Of a stretch of 64,000 nt of DNA, positions 8,280 through 16,283 are shown piece by piece; the stretch's first letter is position 1, and each line of letters starts with the position of its first letter. A program made the translations under genes and the position numbers. Source of the stretch: Polaribacter sp. KT25b (GTDB lineage: Bacteria > Bacteroidota > Bacteroidia > Flavobacteriales > Flavobacteriaceae); assembly GCF_900105145.1 (NCBI RefSeq), contig NZ_LT629752.1, forward strand, positions 1,150,001 to 1,214,000, written 5' to 3'. The notes beneath the pieces were generated by a model, which saw only the letters and a program-made list of their open reading frames with translations, made no database searches and had not been told where the DNA came from.

Positions 8280-8919
8280 TTTTTTATTACTAGGGATTTT
8301 ACTCTTTTTAAGTTGTAAAAAAGTAAAAACTGATGATGTTACAAGCAGAGTTGATGCACTTCCTTATTATAATGAAGCTTCTTTTACACCAAAATGGATA
8401 GATGTTAAAAGCGATGAATTAAAAACATTTCATAAAATTCCTGATTTTAGTTTAACAAATCAATATGGAAAAAACATCACTCAAAAAACATTTGAGAATA
8501 AAATTTATGTGACAGATTTCTTTTTTACAACCTGCCCAGGAATTTGCCCCATGATGACAAAAAATATGACTTTAGTGCAAGAAGCATTTAAAGATGATAC
8601 TAATGTTTTAATGCTTTCACATTCTGTAACTCCGTCAATAGATTCTGTACTACAATTAAAGAAATACGCAATAGAAAAAGGTGTTGGAAAAAATTGGCAT
8701 TTGGTTACAGGTGATAAAAAAGAAATTTACGATTTAGGTAGAAAATTTTATTTTGTTGAAGAAGATTTAGGAGAACCTAAAGGAATTGATGATTTTTTAC
8801 ACACAGAAAATTTTGTGTTAATTGATACAAATAAACATATAAGAGGTATTTATAATGGTTTAAATAAGAATTCTGTAGCTCAATTAATTGCAGATATTAA
8901 AACATTAAAAGAAGAATAG
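8248..8919 (+). CDS. SCO1/SenC-family lipoprotein
   Basis: The 223-residue protein starts inside the preceding gene (32-base overlap) and has a lipoprotein signal peptide (LFLSC, cysteine near residue 23). The thioredoxin-like domain carries the copper/thiol motif CPGICP (about 95-100) and the distal histidine in LHTENFVLID (about 184-193), the ligand set of SCO proteins that deliver copper to cytochrome oxidase or act as thiol reductases. It closes the YHYH unit and is followed by a terminator. Confidence 0.93.
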   Translation: MKKLKKIKQNSFLLLGILLFLSCKKVKTDDVTSRVDALPYYNEASFTPKWIDVKSDELKTFHKIPDFSLTNQYGKNITQKTFENKIYVTDFFFTTCPGICPMMTKNMTLVQEAFKDDTNVLMLSHSVTPSIDSVLQLKKYAIEKGVGKNWHLVTGDKKEIYDLGRKFYFVEEDLGEPKGIDDFLHTENFVLIDTNKHIRGIYNGLNKNSVAQLIADIKTLKEE

Positions 8920-8950
8920 AAATTTTTTTATTTTGAGTTTGGTTGATTTG

Positions 8951-8980
8951 CTCCATCATTAATTTGATGGGGTTTTTTTT
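8951..8980 (+). terminator. Terminator of the YHYH-MORN-SCO unit
   Basis: CTCCATCA (8951-8958) pairs with TGATGGGG (8965-8972, one G-U), followed by eight T. A closely related hairpin with the same flanking bases lies after the CotH gene. Confidence 0.85.
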
Positions 8981-9039
8981 GATTCAATAAAAATTTTAAT
9001 AAACTTTTTTTATTAAGTTTTTTTTAACAAAGACCAACA

Positions 9040-9067
9040 CAAGTTTTTAAAAATACGAGCATCTAAA
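9040..9067 (+). promoter_or_regulatory. ECF-type promoter site 3 (before EF-hand gene)
   Basis: CAAGTTTTT (9040-9048), 10 bases, then GCATCTAAA (9059-9067). An extra upstream stretch, TTTTTTTTAACAAA around 9018-9031, is shared with site 4. The start codon is 45 bases downstream. Confidence 0.82.
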
Positions 9068-9111
9068 CTCTTATAAAACATAACAAATAAATTAATTTAA
9101 AGTAAAATAAC

Positions 9112-9426
9112 ATGAAACGAAGTACAATTATTATAGCAAGTTTATTAACAATAGCAACCTTAACAATTTCTTGTAAATCTACAGCAGATGCTAAAGAAGA
9201 AAGAACAGAAAGATCAGGACAAAGAAAAGGTGGAGAACGCCCAAATTTAGAAACTATTTTTACAGAAATGGATGCTAATAAAGATGGTAAAATTTCTAAA
9301 AGTGAAGCAAAAGGCCCTTTATCACAAAGTTTTTCTAAAATAGATACAAATGATGATGGTTTTATTTCTAAAGAAGAATTAAAAAATGCGCCAAAACCAG
9401 AAAGAAATGAAAGACCAAGAAATTAA
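9112..9426 (+). CDS. EF-hand calcium-binding lipoprotein
   Basis: The 104-residue protein has a lipoprotein signal peptide (LTISC, cysteine near residue 21), an arginine/glycine-rich linker and two EF-hand loops: DANKDGKISKSE (about 54-65) and DTNDDGFISKEE (about 78-89). Both keep the D-x-[DN]-x-D-G-x-I-x-x-x-E calcium ligand pattern. It sits 24 bases before the CotH kinase-like gene, so calcium sensing or calcium-dependent binding at the cell surface may be coupled to that protein. The coupling is inference. Confidence 0.88.
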   Translation: MKRSTIIIASLLTIATLTISCKSTADAKEERTERSGQRKGGERPNLETIFTEMDANKDGKISKSEAKGPLSQSFSKIDTNDDGFISKEELKNAPKPERNERPRN

Positions 9427-9450
9427 ATAATAACAATTTAAAATAAAACA

Positions 9451-10860
9451 ATGAAAAATCTAAAAACCATAATGTTTTCTGCATTAATAGTTACCTCGTT
9501 TTTATCTTGTTCTAGTGATGATATATCTGATGTTGATGCAGCGGCAGAAGAAGAAGAAATTGTTGTTGATATAGATGATACAGATTTTGAAGCTACAGAT
9601 TGGACAACCGAAACTCATAGTAAAGACGCAGATCCAAATTTTGATGAAGTATTTGAAGATAATGCTGTAAAAAGATTAGATATTGTAATTACAGAAAGTA
9701 ATTGGCAAAGTATGTTATCAGATATGACATCTATGTATGGTGCTTTTGGCTCTCGTAGAGGAAGTTTTTCAAATGATGATGAAGATCCAATTTTTGTACC
9801 AAGTGAAGTTTTTTATAATGGTAAAGAATGGTATAAAGTTGGTGTTCGTTTTAAAGGAAATTCAAGTTTAGTAAGTTCTTGGTCTAGTGGAATTTTAAAA
9901 CTATCATTTAAATTAGATTTTGATGAGTTTGAAGATGATTATCCACAAATTGAAAATCAACGTTTCTACGGATTTAAGAAATTAAGTCTTAAAAATAATT
10001 ACAATGACAAATCTAACTTAAGAGAAAAAGTTGCTGCAGATATTTTTAGAAATGCTGGTTTAGCAGTTTCTCATACAGCTTTTTATACTGTTTATGTTGA
10101 TAACGGTAATGGACCACAATATTTTGGTTTGTACACTTTGGTAGAAGAAGTAGATGACACTGTTTTAGATGATCAATTTTCTGATGATAATGGAAATTTA
10201 TACAAACCAGATGGAGATGCTGCATCTTTTGCAAATGGAACTTTTGATGAAGATGAATATGTGAAAAAAAATAATGAAGATGAAGCAGATTTTACTGATG
10301 TACAAAATTTACTAACAATTTTGCATGATGGTTCTAGAACTTCGGATGCAGAAACTTGGAGAACTAATTTAGAAACAGTTTTTGATACAGATGTTTTTAT
10401 AAAATATTTAGCAGTTAATACGGTTATCCAAAATTGGGATACTTATGGTAGAATGACACATAATTACTTTTTGTACAACAATCCTGCAACAAGCAAATTA
10501 AATTGGATTCCTTGGGATAATAATGAAGCTCTACAAACAGGAAATCAAGGTGGTTCTTTAGCTTTAAATTTCTCTGGATTAAGTTCTTCTCAATGGCCTT
10601 TAATAGGTTATTTATATCAAGATGATGTATATAAAGCAAAATATGATGCTTATGTAGAAGAGGTTATAAATGGTGCTTTTAATGAAACTACAATTCAAGC
10701 ATTATACACTAATTATGCTTCTTTAGTAGAAGAATATGCAACATCAGAAGTTAGTGGTTATACATTTTTAAATTCAAGTTCAGATTTTCAATCGGCTGTA
10801 AGTACATTAAAAGCACATGCAACATCTCGTAAATCTGTTGTAACTTCTTATTTAAATTAA
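9451..10860 (+). CDS. CotH kinase-like lipoprotein
   Basis: The 469-residue protein has a lipoprotein signal peptide (SFLSCSS, cysteine near residue 20) and an acidic linker. The CotH domain (about 65-450) shows the family's KLSLKNNYNDKSNLREK block (about 175-191), a conserved NWDTYGRMTHNYFLY block and the metal-binding PWDNNEAL (about 349-356). CotH of Bacillus spore coats is an atypical protein kinase; bacterial homologues are often surface-exposed. It pairs with the EF-hand lipoprotein under ECF promoter site 3. Kinase activity of this member is inferred from the family. Confidence 0.9.
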   Translation: MKNLKTIMFSALIVTSFLSCSSDDISDVDAAAEEEEIVVDIDDTDFEATDWTTETHSKDADPNFDEVFEDNAVKRLDIVITESNWQSMLSDMTSMYGAFGSRRGSFSNDDEDPIFVPSEVFYNGKEWYKVGVRFKGNSSLVSSWSSGILKLSFKLDFDEFEDDYPQIENQRFYGFKKLSLKNNYNDKSNLREKVAADIFRNAGLAVSHTAFYTVYVDNGNGPQYFGLYTLVEEVDDTVLDDQFSDDNGNLYKPDGDAASFANGTFDEDEYVKKNNEDEADFTDVQNLLTILHDGSRTSDAETWRTNLETVFDTDVFIKYLAVNTVIQNWDTYGRMTHNYFLYNNPATSKLNWIPWDNNEALQTGNQGGSLALNFSGLSSSQWPLIGYLYQDDVYKAKYDAYVEEVINGAFNETTIQALYTNYASLVEEYATSEVSGYTFLNSSSDFQSAVSTLKAHATSRKSVVTSYLN

Positions 10861-10898
10861 TAAATTATATAAAACATTTTAGTTGAGTTTGGTTAATT

Positions 10899-10931
10899 GG
10901 CTTCATCATTTATTTGATGGAGCCTTTTTTT
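10899..10931 (+). terminator. Terminator of the EF-hand/CotH unit
   Basis: GGCTTCATCA (10899-10908) pairs with TGATGGAGCC (10915-10924, with one wobble pair), followed by seven T. It resembles the terminator at 8951-8980, including the preceding TTGAGTTTGGTT stretch. Confidence 0.88.
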
Positions 10932-11027
10932 AGAATAAATATTACATAAGTTTTTTAAAGATATTTTTTACAGCTCTTAATTTATTTAAAATGGTTTTTT
11001 ATTAGGTTTTTTTTAACAAAACAACAA

Positions 11028-11055
11028 CAAGTTTTTAAGGTAAACAGCATCTAAA
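11028..11055 (+). promoter_or_regulatory. ECF-type promoter site 4 (before VTC gene)
   Basis: CAAGTTTTT (11028-11036), 10 bases, then GCATCTAAA (11047-11055). It shares the TTTTTTTTAACAAA upstream stretch with site 3. The VTC gene starts about 50 bases downstream. Confidence 0.82.
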
Positions 11056-11106
11056 TTAAAGTAACAATTTAGTAACAATAATTTAATATTAAAATCAATT
11101 TTATGT

Positions 11107-11859
11107 ATGCAAAGAAATATTGAAAAATTAATAGCAGAATTTTTACCCATTTCTTTAGAAGAAATGAATAGTGTTGCTTTAATGAAAAGAACAGATACAA
11201 AGTTTGTAATTAATAAAACTCAATTGGTTCTAATGCTAGAAAATTTAAATAGCGATTATAAAGTTTTAGAAATTAAAAGTGATAGAATAATGACTTATTC
11301 ATCTTTGTATTTTGATACTATTGAAAATAAATTTTATAACGATCATCATAACGGCAAAGTTAATAGAACTAAAATAAGACAACGTAAATATGTAGAATCT
11401 AATCTTTGTTTTCTAGAAATAAAACAAAAAAATGGTAAAGGAGAAACCAATAAATCGAGAATAAGAGTTAATGATTTCGAACTAGATTTAACGAATACTT
11501 CCTTAGATTTTATAACATCAACTACAGACAAAGAATATAATTTAAAACCAAGTTTATGGAACGGTTTTAATAGAATTACGTTGGTAAACCTTAAAGAGAA
11601 AGAACGAGTTACTTTAGATTTAAATCTTTCTTATAAAATGAATGAAGTAGAAAAAAACTTTAAGAATCTAGTAATTGTAGAATTAAAGCAAGAACGGTTT
11701 AATAGAAAATCAGAAATCGTAAAAGCCTTAAAAGCATTAAGGCAAAACCCTTATAGCATTAGCAAGTATTGTATAGGAATGATAAGTCTTTACAAAGATT
11801 TAAAATATAATATTTTCAAAAAAAAATTAATCAAAATTAATAATATAATAGCTCAATAA
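11107..11859 (+). CDS. VTC-domain (polyphosphate polymerase-like) protein
   Basis: The 250-residue soluble protein keeps the basic tunnel residues of the VTC/CYTH-like fold: MKRTDTKF (about 26-33), SLYFDT (about 64-69), RTKIRQRKY (about 85-93), FLEIKQKNGKGETNKSRI (about 100-117) and VIVELKQERF (about 195-204). VTC4 of yeast makes polyphosphate from ATP; bacterial VTC proteins are usually annotated as polyphosphate polymerase-domain proteins. It starts the last unit of the regulon and is followed four bases later by a DUF4956 membrane protein, a pairing I recall as recurrent. An upstream ATG at 11102 is out of frame. Confidence 0.88.
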   Translation: MQRNIEKLIAEFLPISLEEMNSVALMKRTDTKFVINKTQLVLMLENLNSDYKVLEIKSDRIMTYSSLYFDTIENKFYNDHHNGKVNRTKIRQRKYVESNLCFLEIKQKNGKGETNKSRIRVNDFELDLTNTSLDFITSTTDKEYNLKPSLWNGFNRITLVNLKEKERVTLDLNLSYKMNEVEKNFKNLVIVELKQERFNRKSEIVKALKALRQNPYSISKYCIGMISLYKDLKYNIFKKKLIKINNIIAQ

Positions 11860-11862
11860 TTT

Positions 11863-12477
11863 ATGGAATTTTTAGATATACCACTATTCGACCAAGACTT
11901 TTTTAAAATGATGTTTAGATTTACACTAAACTTTATATTTTTAACTTTAATAATTAGATTTATTTATTACCCAAATTCAAAAAGAAAAGATTACGTTTTT
12001 ACCTACTATTTAATAAGCATTATTGTGTTTTTTCTATGTTTTACATTAAAAAAATATGAAATGGATATTGGTATGGCATTAGGTCTTTTTGCCATTTTTG
12101 GCATAATTCGTTACAGAACTAATCCTGTTGATATTAAAGAAATGACTTATTTGTTTGTTGTAATTGGTGTATCTATCATCAATTCATTAGCAAATAAAAA
12201 AATGAGTTATGCAGAAATTCTTTCTGCAAATGCAATTATTGTTGTTGTTCTAGTTTTTATAGAAAAATATTGGGCTCTAAAACAAGTAGTTTCTAAAACT
12301 ATTGTTTATGAAAATATTGAGAATATTAAACCAGAAAATTACAATTTGCTAAAAAATGATTTAGAAAACAGAACAGGAATAACTATTAATTCAATATCAG
12401 TTGGTAATGTAGATTTCTTAAAAGATGTTGCTACGCTTACTATTTATTATTATGAAAATAAACAGATAAATATATAA
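11863..12477 (+). CDS. DUF4956 membrane protein
   Basis: The 204-residue protein has four to five transmembrane segments in its first 140 residues, including the family signature GMALGLFAIFGIIRYRT (about 70-86), then a cytoplasmic alpha/beta tail (about 145-204). DUF4956 proteins are repeatedly found next to VTC and CotH genes; a role as membrane partner or transporter for the VTC product has been guessed but is not established. Four-base spacing to the VTC gene supports a shared function. Confidence 0.87.
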   Translation: MEFLDIPLFDQDFFKMMFRFTLNFIFLTLIIRFIYYPNSKRKDYVFTYYLISIIVFFLCFTLKKYEMDIGMALGLFAIFGIIRYRTNPVDIKEMTYLFVVIGVSIINSLANKKMSYAEILSANAIIVVVLVFIEKYWALKQVVSKTIVYENIENIKPENYNLLKNDLENRTGITINSISVGNVDFLKDVATLTIYYYENKQINI

Positions 12478-12487
12478 TTTTTTAAAG

Positions 12488-13204
12488 ATGAAAAGCAATA
12501 AAACCAACCAGTTATTTTTAAAATTAGTACTATTAAATATTGTGTTATTTACGAGTGTAAATTTAGCACAATCAGAAGGAGAAACAGATTGGGCATCCTG
12601 GAGCACAATAGGAGTAGAGTATAAGCTTAATAAAAAATGGAGTTTTGGTCTAGAAGAACAATTTAGATTAAAAGAAAATTTTTCTGAAACCGATAATTTT
12701 TTTACACAATTAAATGCAGATTATCAACTGTTTAATAATTTTAAATTAGGCGCAGGAATTAGATATATAAGAGAAAATGATAACACAGGAAACATACAAG
12801 GTTATGAAGATCATTTTAGATTTCAGTTTGATGCAGCTTATAAACATAAAATAAATAATTTTAACCTTGGATATCGATTACGTTATCAAAACAAAAATGA
12901 GTTAGGTGTTTCTGCGGATGAAGGAGATTATGTAAATCAGAATATTCGTTTTAAAACATCTGTAGAATACAATTTTAATAACTGGAGTTTAGACCCTAAA
13001 TTTTCTGCAGAAATATTTAATCGTTTTCAAGAAGGAGAAGAAAATGGTTTTAATAAATATAGGTTAACGCTAGGCACAGATTATAAAATTAAGAATATTG
13101 GTAAAGTAGGTTTGTTTTATCGATTTGAGAAAGAGCTAAATGTAGATTTTCCTGATACTAAGAATATTTTAGGTTTAAGTTTTATTTATAATATTAAAAA
13201 CTAG
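12488..13204 (+). CDS. DUF2490 outer-membrane beta-barrel protein
   Basis: The 238-residue protein has a signal peptide (about 1-28, ending in NLAQS) and alternating aromatic beta-strands throughout (WSFGLEEQFRLKEN, FKLGAGIRYIREN, FNLGYRLRYQNKNE), typical of the DUF2490 outer-membrane family. It is the last gene of the VTC-DUF4956 unit, 10 bases after DUF4956, so the unit spans cytoplasm, inner membrane and outer membrane. No specific substrate can be read from the sequence. Confidence 0.85.
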   Translation: MKSNKTNQLFLKLVLLNIVLFTSVNLAQSEGETDWASWSTIGVEYKLNKKWSFGLEEQFRLKENFSETDNFFTQLNADYQLFNNFKLGAGIRYIRENDNTGNIQGYEDHFRFQFDAAYKHKINNFNLGYRLRYQNKNELGVSADEGDYVNQNIRFKTSVEYNFNNWSLDPKFSAEIFNRFQEGEENGFNKYRLTLGTDYKIKNIGKVGLFYRFEKELNVDFPDTKNILGLSFIYNIKN

Positions 13205-13222
13205 TAAATTAGAAATGAAATC

Positions 13223-13250
13223 CGTAGAAAATTAAAGCTATTTTTCTACG
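13223..13250 (+). terminator. First hairpin after DUF2490 gene
   Basis: CGTAGAAAA (13223-13231) pairs with TTTTCTACG (13242-13250), followed by a T-rich stretch. It is 18 bases after the stop codon and weaker than the next hairpin. Confidence 0.6.
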
Positions 13251-13280
13251 TATTTTATTTCTAAATTTAGTCCCCAAAAA

Positions 13281-13320
13281 AAAGCCAAAACTATATTTAA
13301 TAGTTTTGGACTTTTTTTTT
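13281..13320. terminator. Bidirectional terminator between DUF2490 gene and sulfatase
   Basis: CCAAAACTAT (13285-13294) pairs with ATAGTTTTGG (13300-13309). An A run precedes and nine T follow, so it serves both convergent genes. Confidence 0.88.
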
Positions 13321-13334
13321 GTACTAATTATTTT

Positions 13335-14981
13335 CTAGTAAATCTTATTAAATTGATTAACAAGTCTTTTTACCAATTCAGGATTTTGAGCTGCAACATT
13401 TACAGATTCATCTGAGTTTGTTCTATGGTCATAAAGTTCTATAAATAAAGGTGTTTCTTTAGGTTTTCTTCTATCTTTCCAAATTACAATTCTATAATCA
13501 TCTGTTCTCATTGCATAGCCCATAACAAATTGTTCAAAAGTTTTTTTATCCCATTTTTCTCCCATTTGAGCTTTAATTTTATTCTCAATTTTAACAATTA
13601 AAGGTTTAAAAAAAGTAGTTCTAAAAGGAGGTGTAAATGGTCTTGCTGCCCATTCTCTTAATGCCGGAGTTGGGAATAAACTAAATGCAGGTTTTTGAGA
13701 TTTTGTTTTTGGCTTTTTTAAATTTTTCAATAAACTTTTACCTTCTAAATTACTTGGTTTATCTAAACCAGCTAAATCACATAAAGTAGGATATAAATCT
13801 AGTAATTCTACCAACGCATCAGATTTTTGCCCTTTTGTTTTATCAGTAATTCCTGGTGCAGAAATAATAAAAGGAACTCTCGTTGCAATTTCATAATTTG
13901 TAGCTTTTCCCCAATAACCCATTTCTCCAAGATTAAATCCATGATCAGACCAAAAAACGATAATTGTATTTTCATACTCTCCAGAATCTTTTAAAGCTTG
14001 AATCATTTTACCGACCTGAGCATCAATATAACTAATACACGCATAATATCCGTGACGTAATTTTTGCTGTAATTCTACACTAAATTCTCCAGTTTTAGGT
14101 ATATCAGCAGAAACACGTAATTCTAAAGATTCAGATAAACCCATTGCAGCACCATCTTTTGGCGGATTTACATTTGTAGCAATAGGAATTTTTGTTTCAT
14201 CATATAAATCCCAATATTTTTTTGGAGCAATCCAATCTAAATGCGGTTTTTTAAATCCTAAAGCAAGAAACCAAGGTTTGTCGTCTTTTTTAACCATTTC
14301 ATTTAAGGTTGCAATAGCAGAAAGTGTGTTATGTCCGTCTTCATAAGTTTCATCTGGTACATCTGCAGATTCTAAAGCCGGTCCTTTATCTAACCAGTTT
14401 TCACGAATAAGTTTTTCGCCATATTTAGCTTCTAAAGCAATCTTGTTTTTTAAATACATTAATTGGCTTTCTGCAAGTGCATAACCACCAGAAGTTTCAG
14501 GAATATTATCATTTAATTTTACTATAGTAGGTTTTCTACTCCAAGACAATTCTTGGTCGTTATATTTTCCGTGAAAAACTTTACCAAGATAAACAGTTTC
14601 ATATCCATTCTCTTTAAAATGCTGAGGTAACGTAACAATACTTGGTCTGTTTGCTCTAAAATCTTGAAATAAATCGATAACATTAATTGTTTCTGGACGA
14701 GATCCAGTTAAAATACTTGCACGAGAAGGCCCACAAATAGATTGCTGAACATAGGCTTTGTTAAATTGAATTCCTTCACTTGCCAACTTATCAATATTAG
14801 GAGATATTACAACATCAGAACCATAAGTTCCAAGATCTGCACGTAAATCATCTACGGCAATAAATAATACATTTGGTTGCTTTTTCTTTTGAGAGAATCC
14901 TGTAAAAGAAATCACAATCGATAATAATAAAGTACTTAGTAAAAACTTGTTTTTCATTCTAGAAGTATTTGAATAATTCAA
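13335..14981 (-). CDS. Exported type I sulfatase (iduronate-2-sulfatase-like)
   Basis: The sulfatase motif CGPSRASILTGSRPE begins at C83, the cysteine that becomes formylglycine, and the metal site is visible in NVLFIAVDDLRADL (about 37-50) and FWSDHGFNLGEMGYWGK. The protein probably starts at the internal Met9 (MKNKFLLSTLLL), which gives a clean signal peptide ending before SQKKK; the first eight residues look like untranslated leader. It desulfates a glycan or related sulfate ester, as is common in algae-associated flavobacteria. It stands alone; no polysaccharide-utilisation pair (susCD) is nearby. Substrate class is inference. Confidence 0.92.
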   Translation of the reverse strand: MNYSNTSRMKNKFLLSTLLLSIVISFTGFSQKKKQPNVLFIAVDDLRADLGTYGSDVVISPNIDKLASEGIQFNKAYVQQSICGPSRASILTGSRPETINVIDLFQDFRANRPSIVTLPQHFKENGYETVYLGKVFHGKYNDQELSWSRKPTIVKLNDNIPETSGGYALAESQLMYLKNKIALEAKYGEKLIRENWLDKGPALESADVPDETYEDGHNTLSAIATLNEMVKKDDKPWFLALGFKKPHLDWIAPKKYWDLYDETKIPIATNVNPPKDGAAMGLSESLELRVSADIPKTGEFSVELQQKLRHGYYACISYIDAQVGKMIQALKDSGEYENTIIVFWSDHGFNLGEMGYWGKATNYEIATRVPFIISAPGITDKTKGQKSDALVELLDLYPTLCDLAGLDKPSNLEGKSLLKNLKKPKTKSQKPAFSLFPTPALREWAARPFTPPFRTTFFKPLIVKIENKIKAQMGEKWDKKTFEQFVMGYAMRTDDYRIVIWKDRRKPKETPLFIELYDHRTNSDESVNVAAQNPELVKRLVNQFNKIY

Positions 14982-15188
14982 CTTATAAACTATTGTGTGT
15001 TTAGAATATCAAAATAGCAAAAAAATCAACAATAATACTTCATATAAATTACCTTAATATGTGGGTATTTTATCCGAAAAAATAAATTTAACTTAGTTTA
15101 ATTTCTTATAAGTTTAGAATTCTATTTATAAATTTATCATAATAGTAAATTATAAATAAAGCTTTAATCAGATTTTCTGATGAGTTTT
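14982..15188. other. Intergenic stretch without a recognised feature
   Basis: A/T-rich sequence upstream of the minus-strand sulfatase gene. No RNA gene, repeat or strong hairpin was seen. Confidence 0.5.
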
Positions 15189-16220
15189 TTAAAGGATAAT
15201 ATTTACTTCAATTTCTAAAGAAATACCAAATTTTTGAAGAATTGTCTGTTTTATTTTTTCAGCAAGCTGATAAATTTCTAATCCGGTGGCATTGCCATAA
15301 TTTACCAAAACCAATGCTTGTTTTTCGTGAACACCATAATTGCCAAAACGTTTTCCTTTAAAACCAGCTTGTTCAATTAACCAACCTGCAGGAATTTTAT
15401 ATTCAACGTCACCTTTAGAGTCGCCTAAAGGTTTTATTTCATAAAAAGGTACTTTTGAATTTGCTTCTTTTATTTTTAAAAACTGTTTTTTAGAAACTAC
15501 AGGGTTTTTAAAAAAACTACCACTATTTCCTATTTTTTTCGGATCTGGAAGTTTCGATTTTCTGATAGTAATTACAGCATCAGAAATGTTTTTTAAAGTA
15601 GGCTTTTCTATTTCTTTGGATGCTAATTCAACATCAATTGCACCGTAAGAAGTGTTTAGTTGATGCTTATTTTTAGTTAATTTAAAACTAACAGAAGTAA
15701 TAATATATTTCCCTTTTACTTCGTTTTTAAAAATAGAATTTCTATATCCAAAATTACATTCATCATTTGAAAAAGAAACTAATTTACCAGTTTCAATTTC
15801 TAGTGCTTCAACTTTTGTAATTGTGTCTTTTACTTCAACGCCATACGCACCAATATTTTGAATAGGGCAAGTACCAACATTACCAGGAATTAAAGATAAG
15901 TTTTCAATTCCGCCATAATTATTTTCAACACACCAAACTACAAATTCGTGCCAACTTTCGCCAGCATTTACCGTAATAAAAACTTCGTTTTCATTTTCTT
16001 TATCAATAGAAATTCCTTTAATATTAATGTGAACAACCAACTCTTTAATATCTTTTGTAAGCAACATATTACTTCCGCCAGAAATTAAAAAAAGGTCTTT
16101 TTCAACTTTTAAAAGTTGTTGTAATTGATATACAGAATCAATAGAAATAAAACGTTTGGCATTTACAGAAATACCAAACGTATTATAATTTTTTAAAGAT
16201 TTGTTTTGTTGAATGTTCAA
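15189..16220 (-). CDS. murB: UDP-N-acetylenolpyruvoylglucosamine reductase
   Basis: FAD enzyme of the second step in UDP-MurNAc synthesis for peptidoglycan. The 343-residue protein shows SGGSNMLLT (about 47-55), the FAD-loop SLIPGNVGTCPIQNIGAYG (about 112-130), the catalytic-serine segment GNSGSFFKNP (about 232-241) and AGWLIEQAGFKGKRFGNYG (about 277-295). Length agrees with the longer Bacteroidota/Proteobacteria form. Stands 64 bases after the minus-strand aminotransferase gene, so co-transcription is possible. Confidence 0.97.
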   Translation of the reverse strand: MNIQQNKSLKNYNTFGISVNAKRFISIDSVYQLQQLLKVEKDLFLISGGSNMLLTKDIKELVVHINIKGISIDKENENEVFITVNAGESWHEFVVWCVENNYGGIENLSLIPGNVGTCPIQNIGAYGVEVKDTITKVEALEIETGKLVSFSNDECNFGYRNSIFKNEVKGKYIITSVSFKLTKNKHQLNTSYGAIDVELASKEIEKPTLKNISDAVITIRKSKLPDPKKIGNSGSFFKNPVVSKKQFLKIKEANSKVPFYEIKPLGDSKGDVEYKIPAGWLIEQAGFKGKRFGNYGVHEKQALVLVNYGNATGLEIYQLAEKIKQTILQKFGISLEIEVNIIL

Positions 16221-16283
16221 AAAAAAATATTTTTTATTTGAATGTATACGATTTATATAAACCGAATTTGTTCAAAAATAAGT

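Noticed and set aside
10046..10639. Two minus-strand open frames inside the CotH gene
   Set aside because: Low-complexity antisense frames; the plus-strand CotH protein has signal peptide, lipobox and domain motifs.
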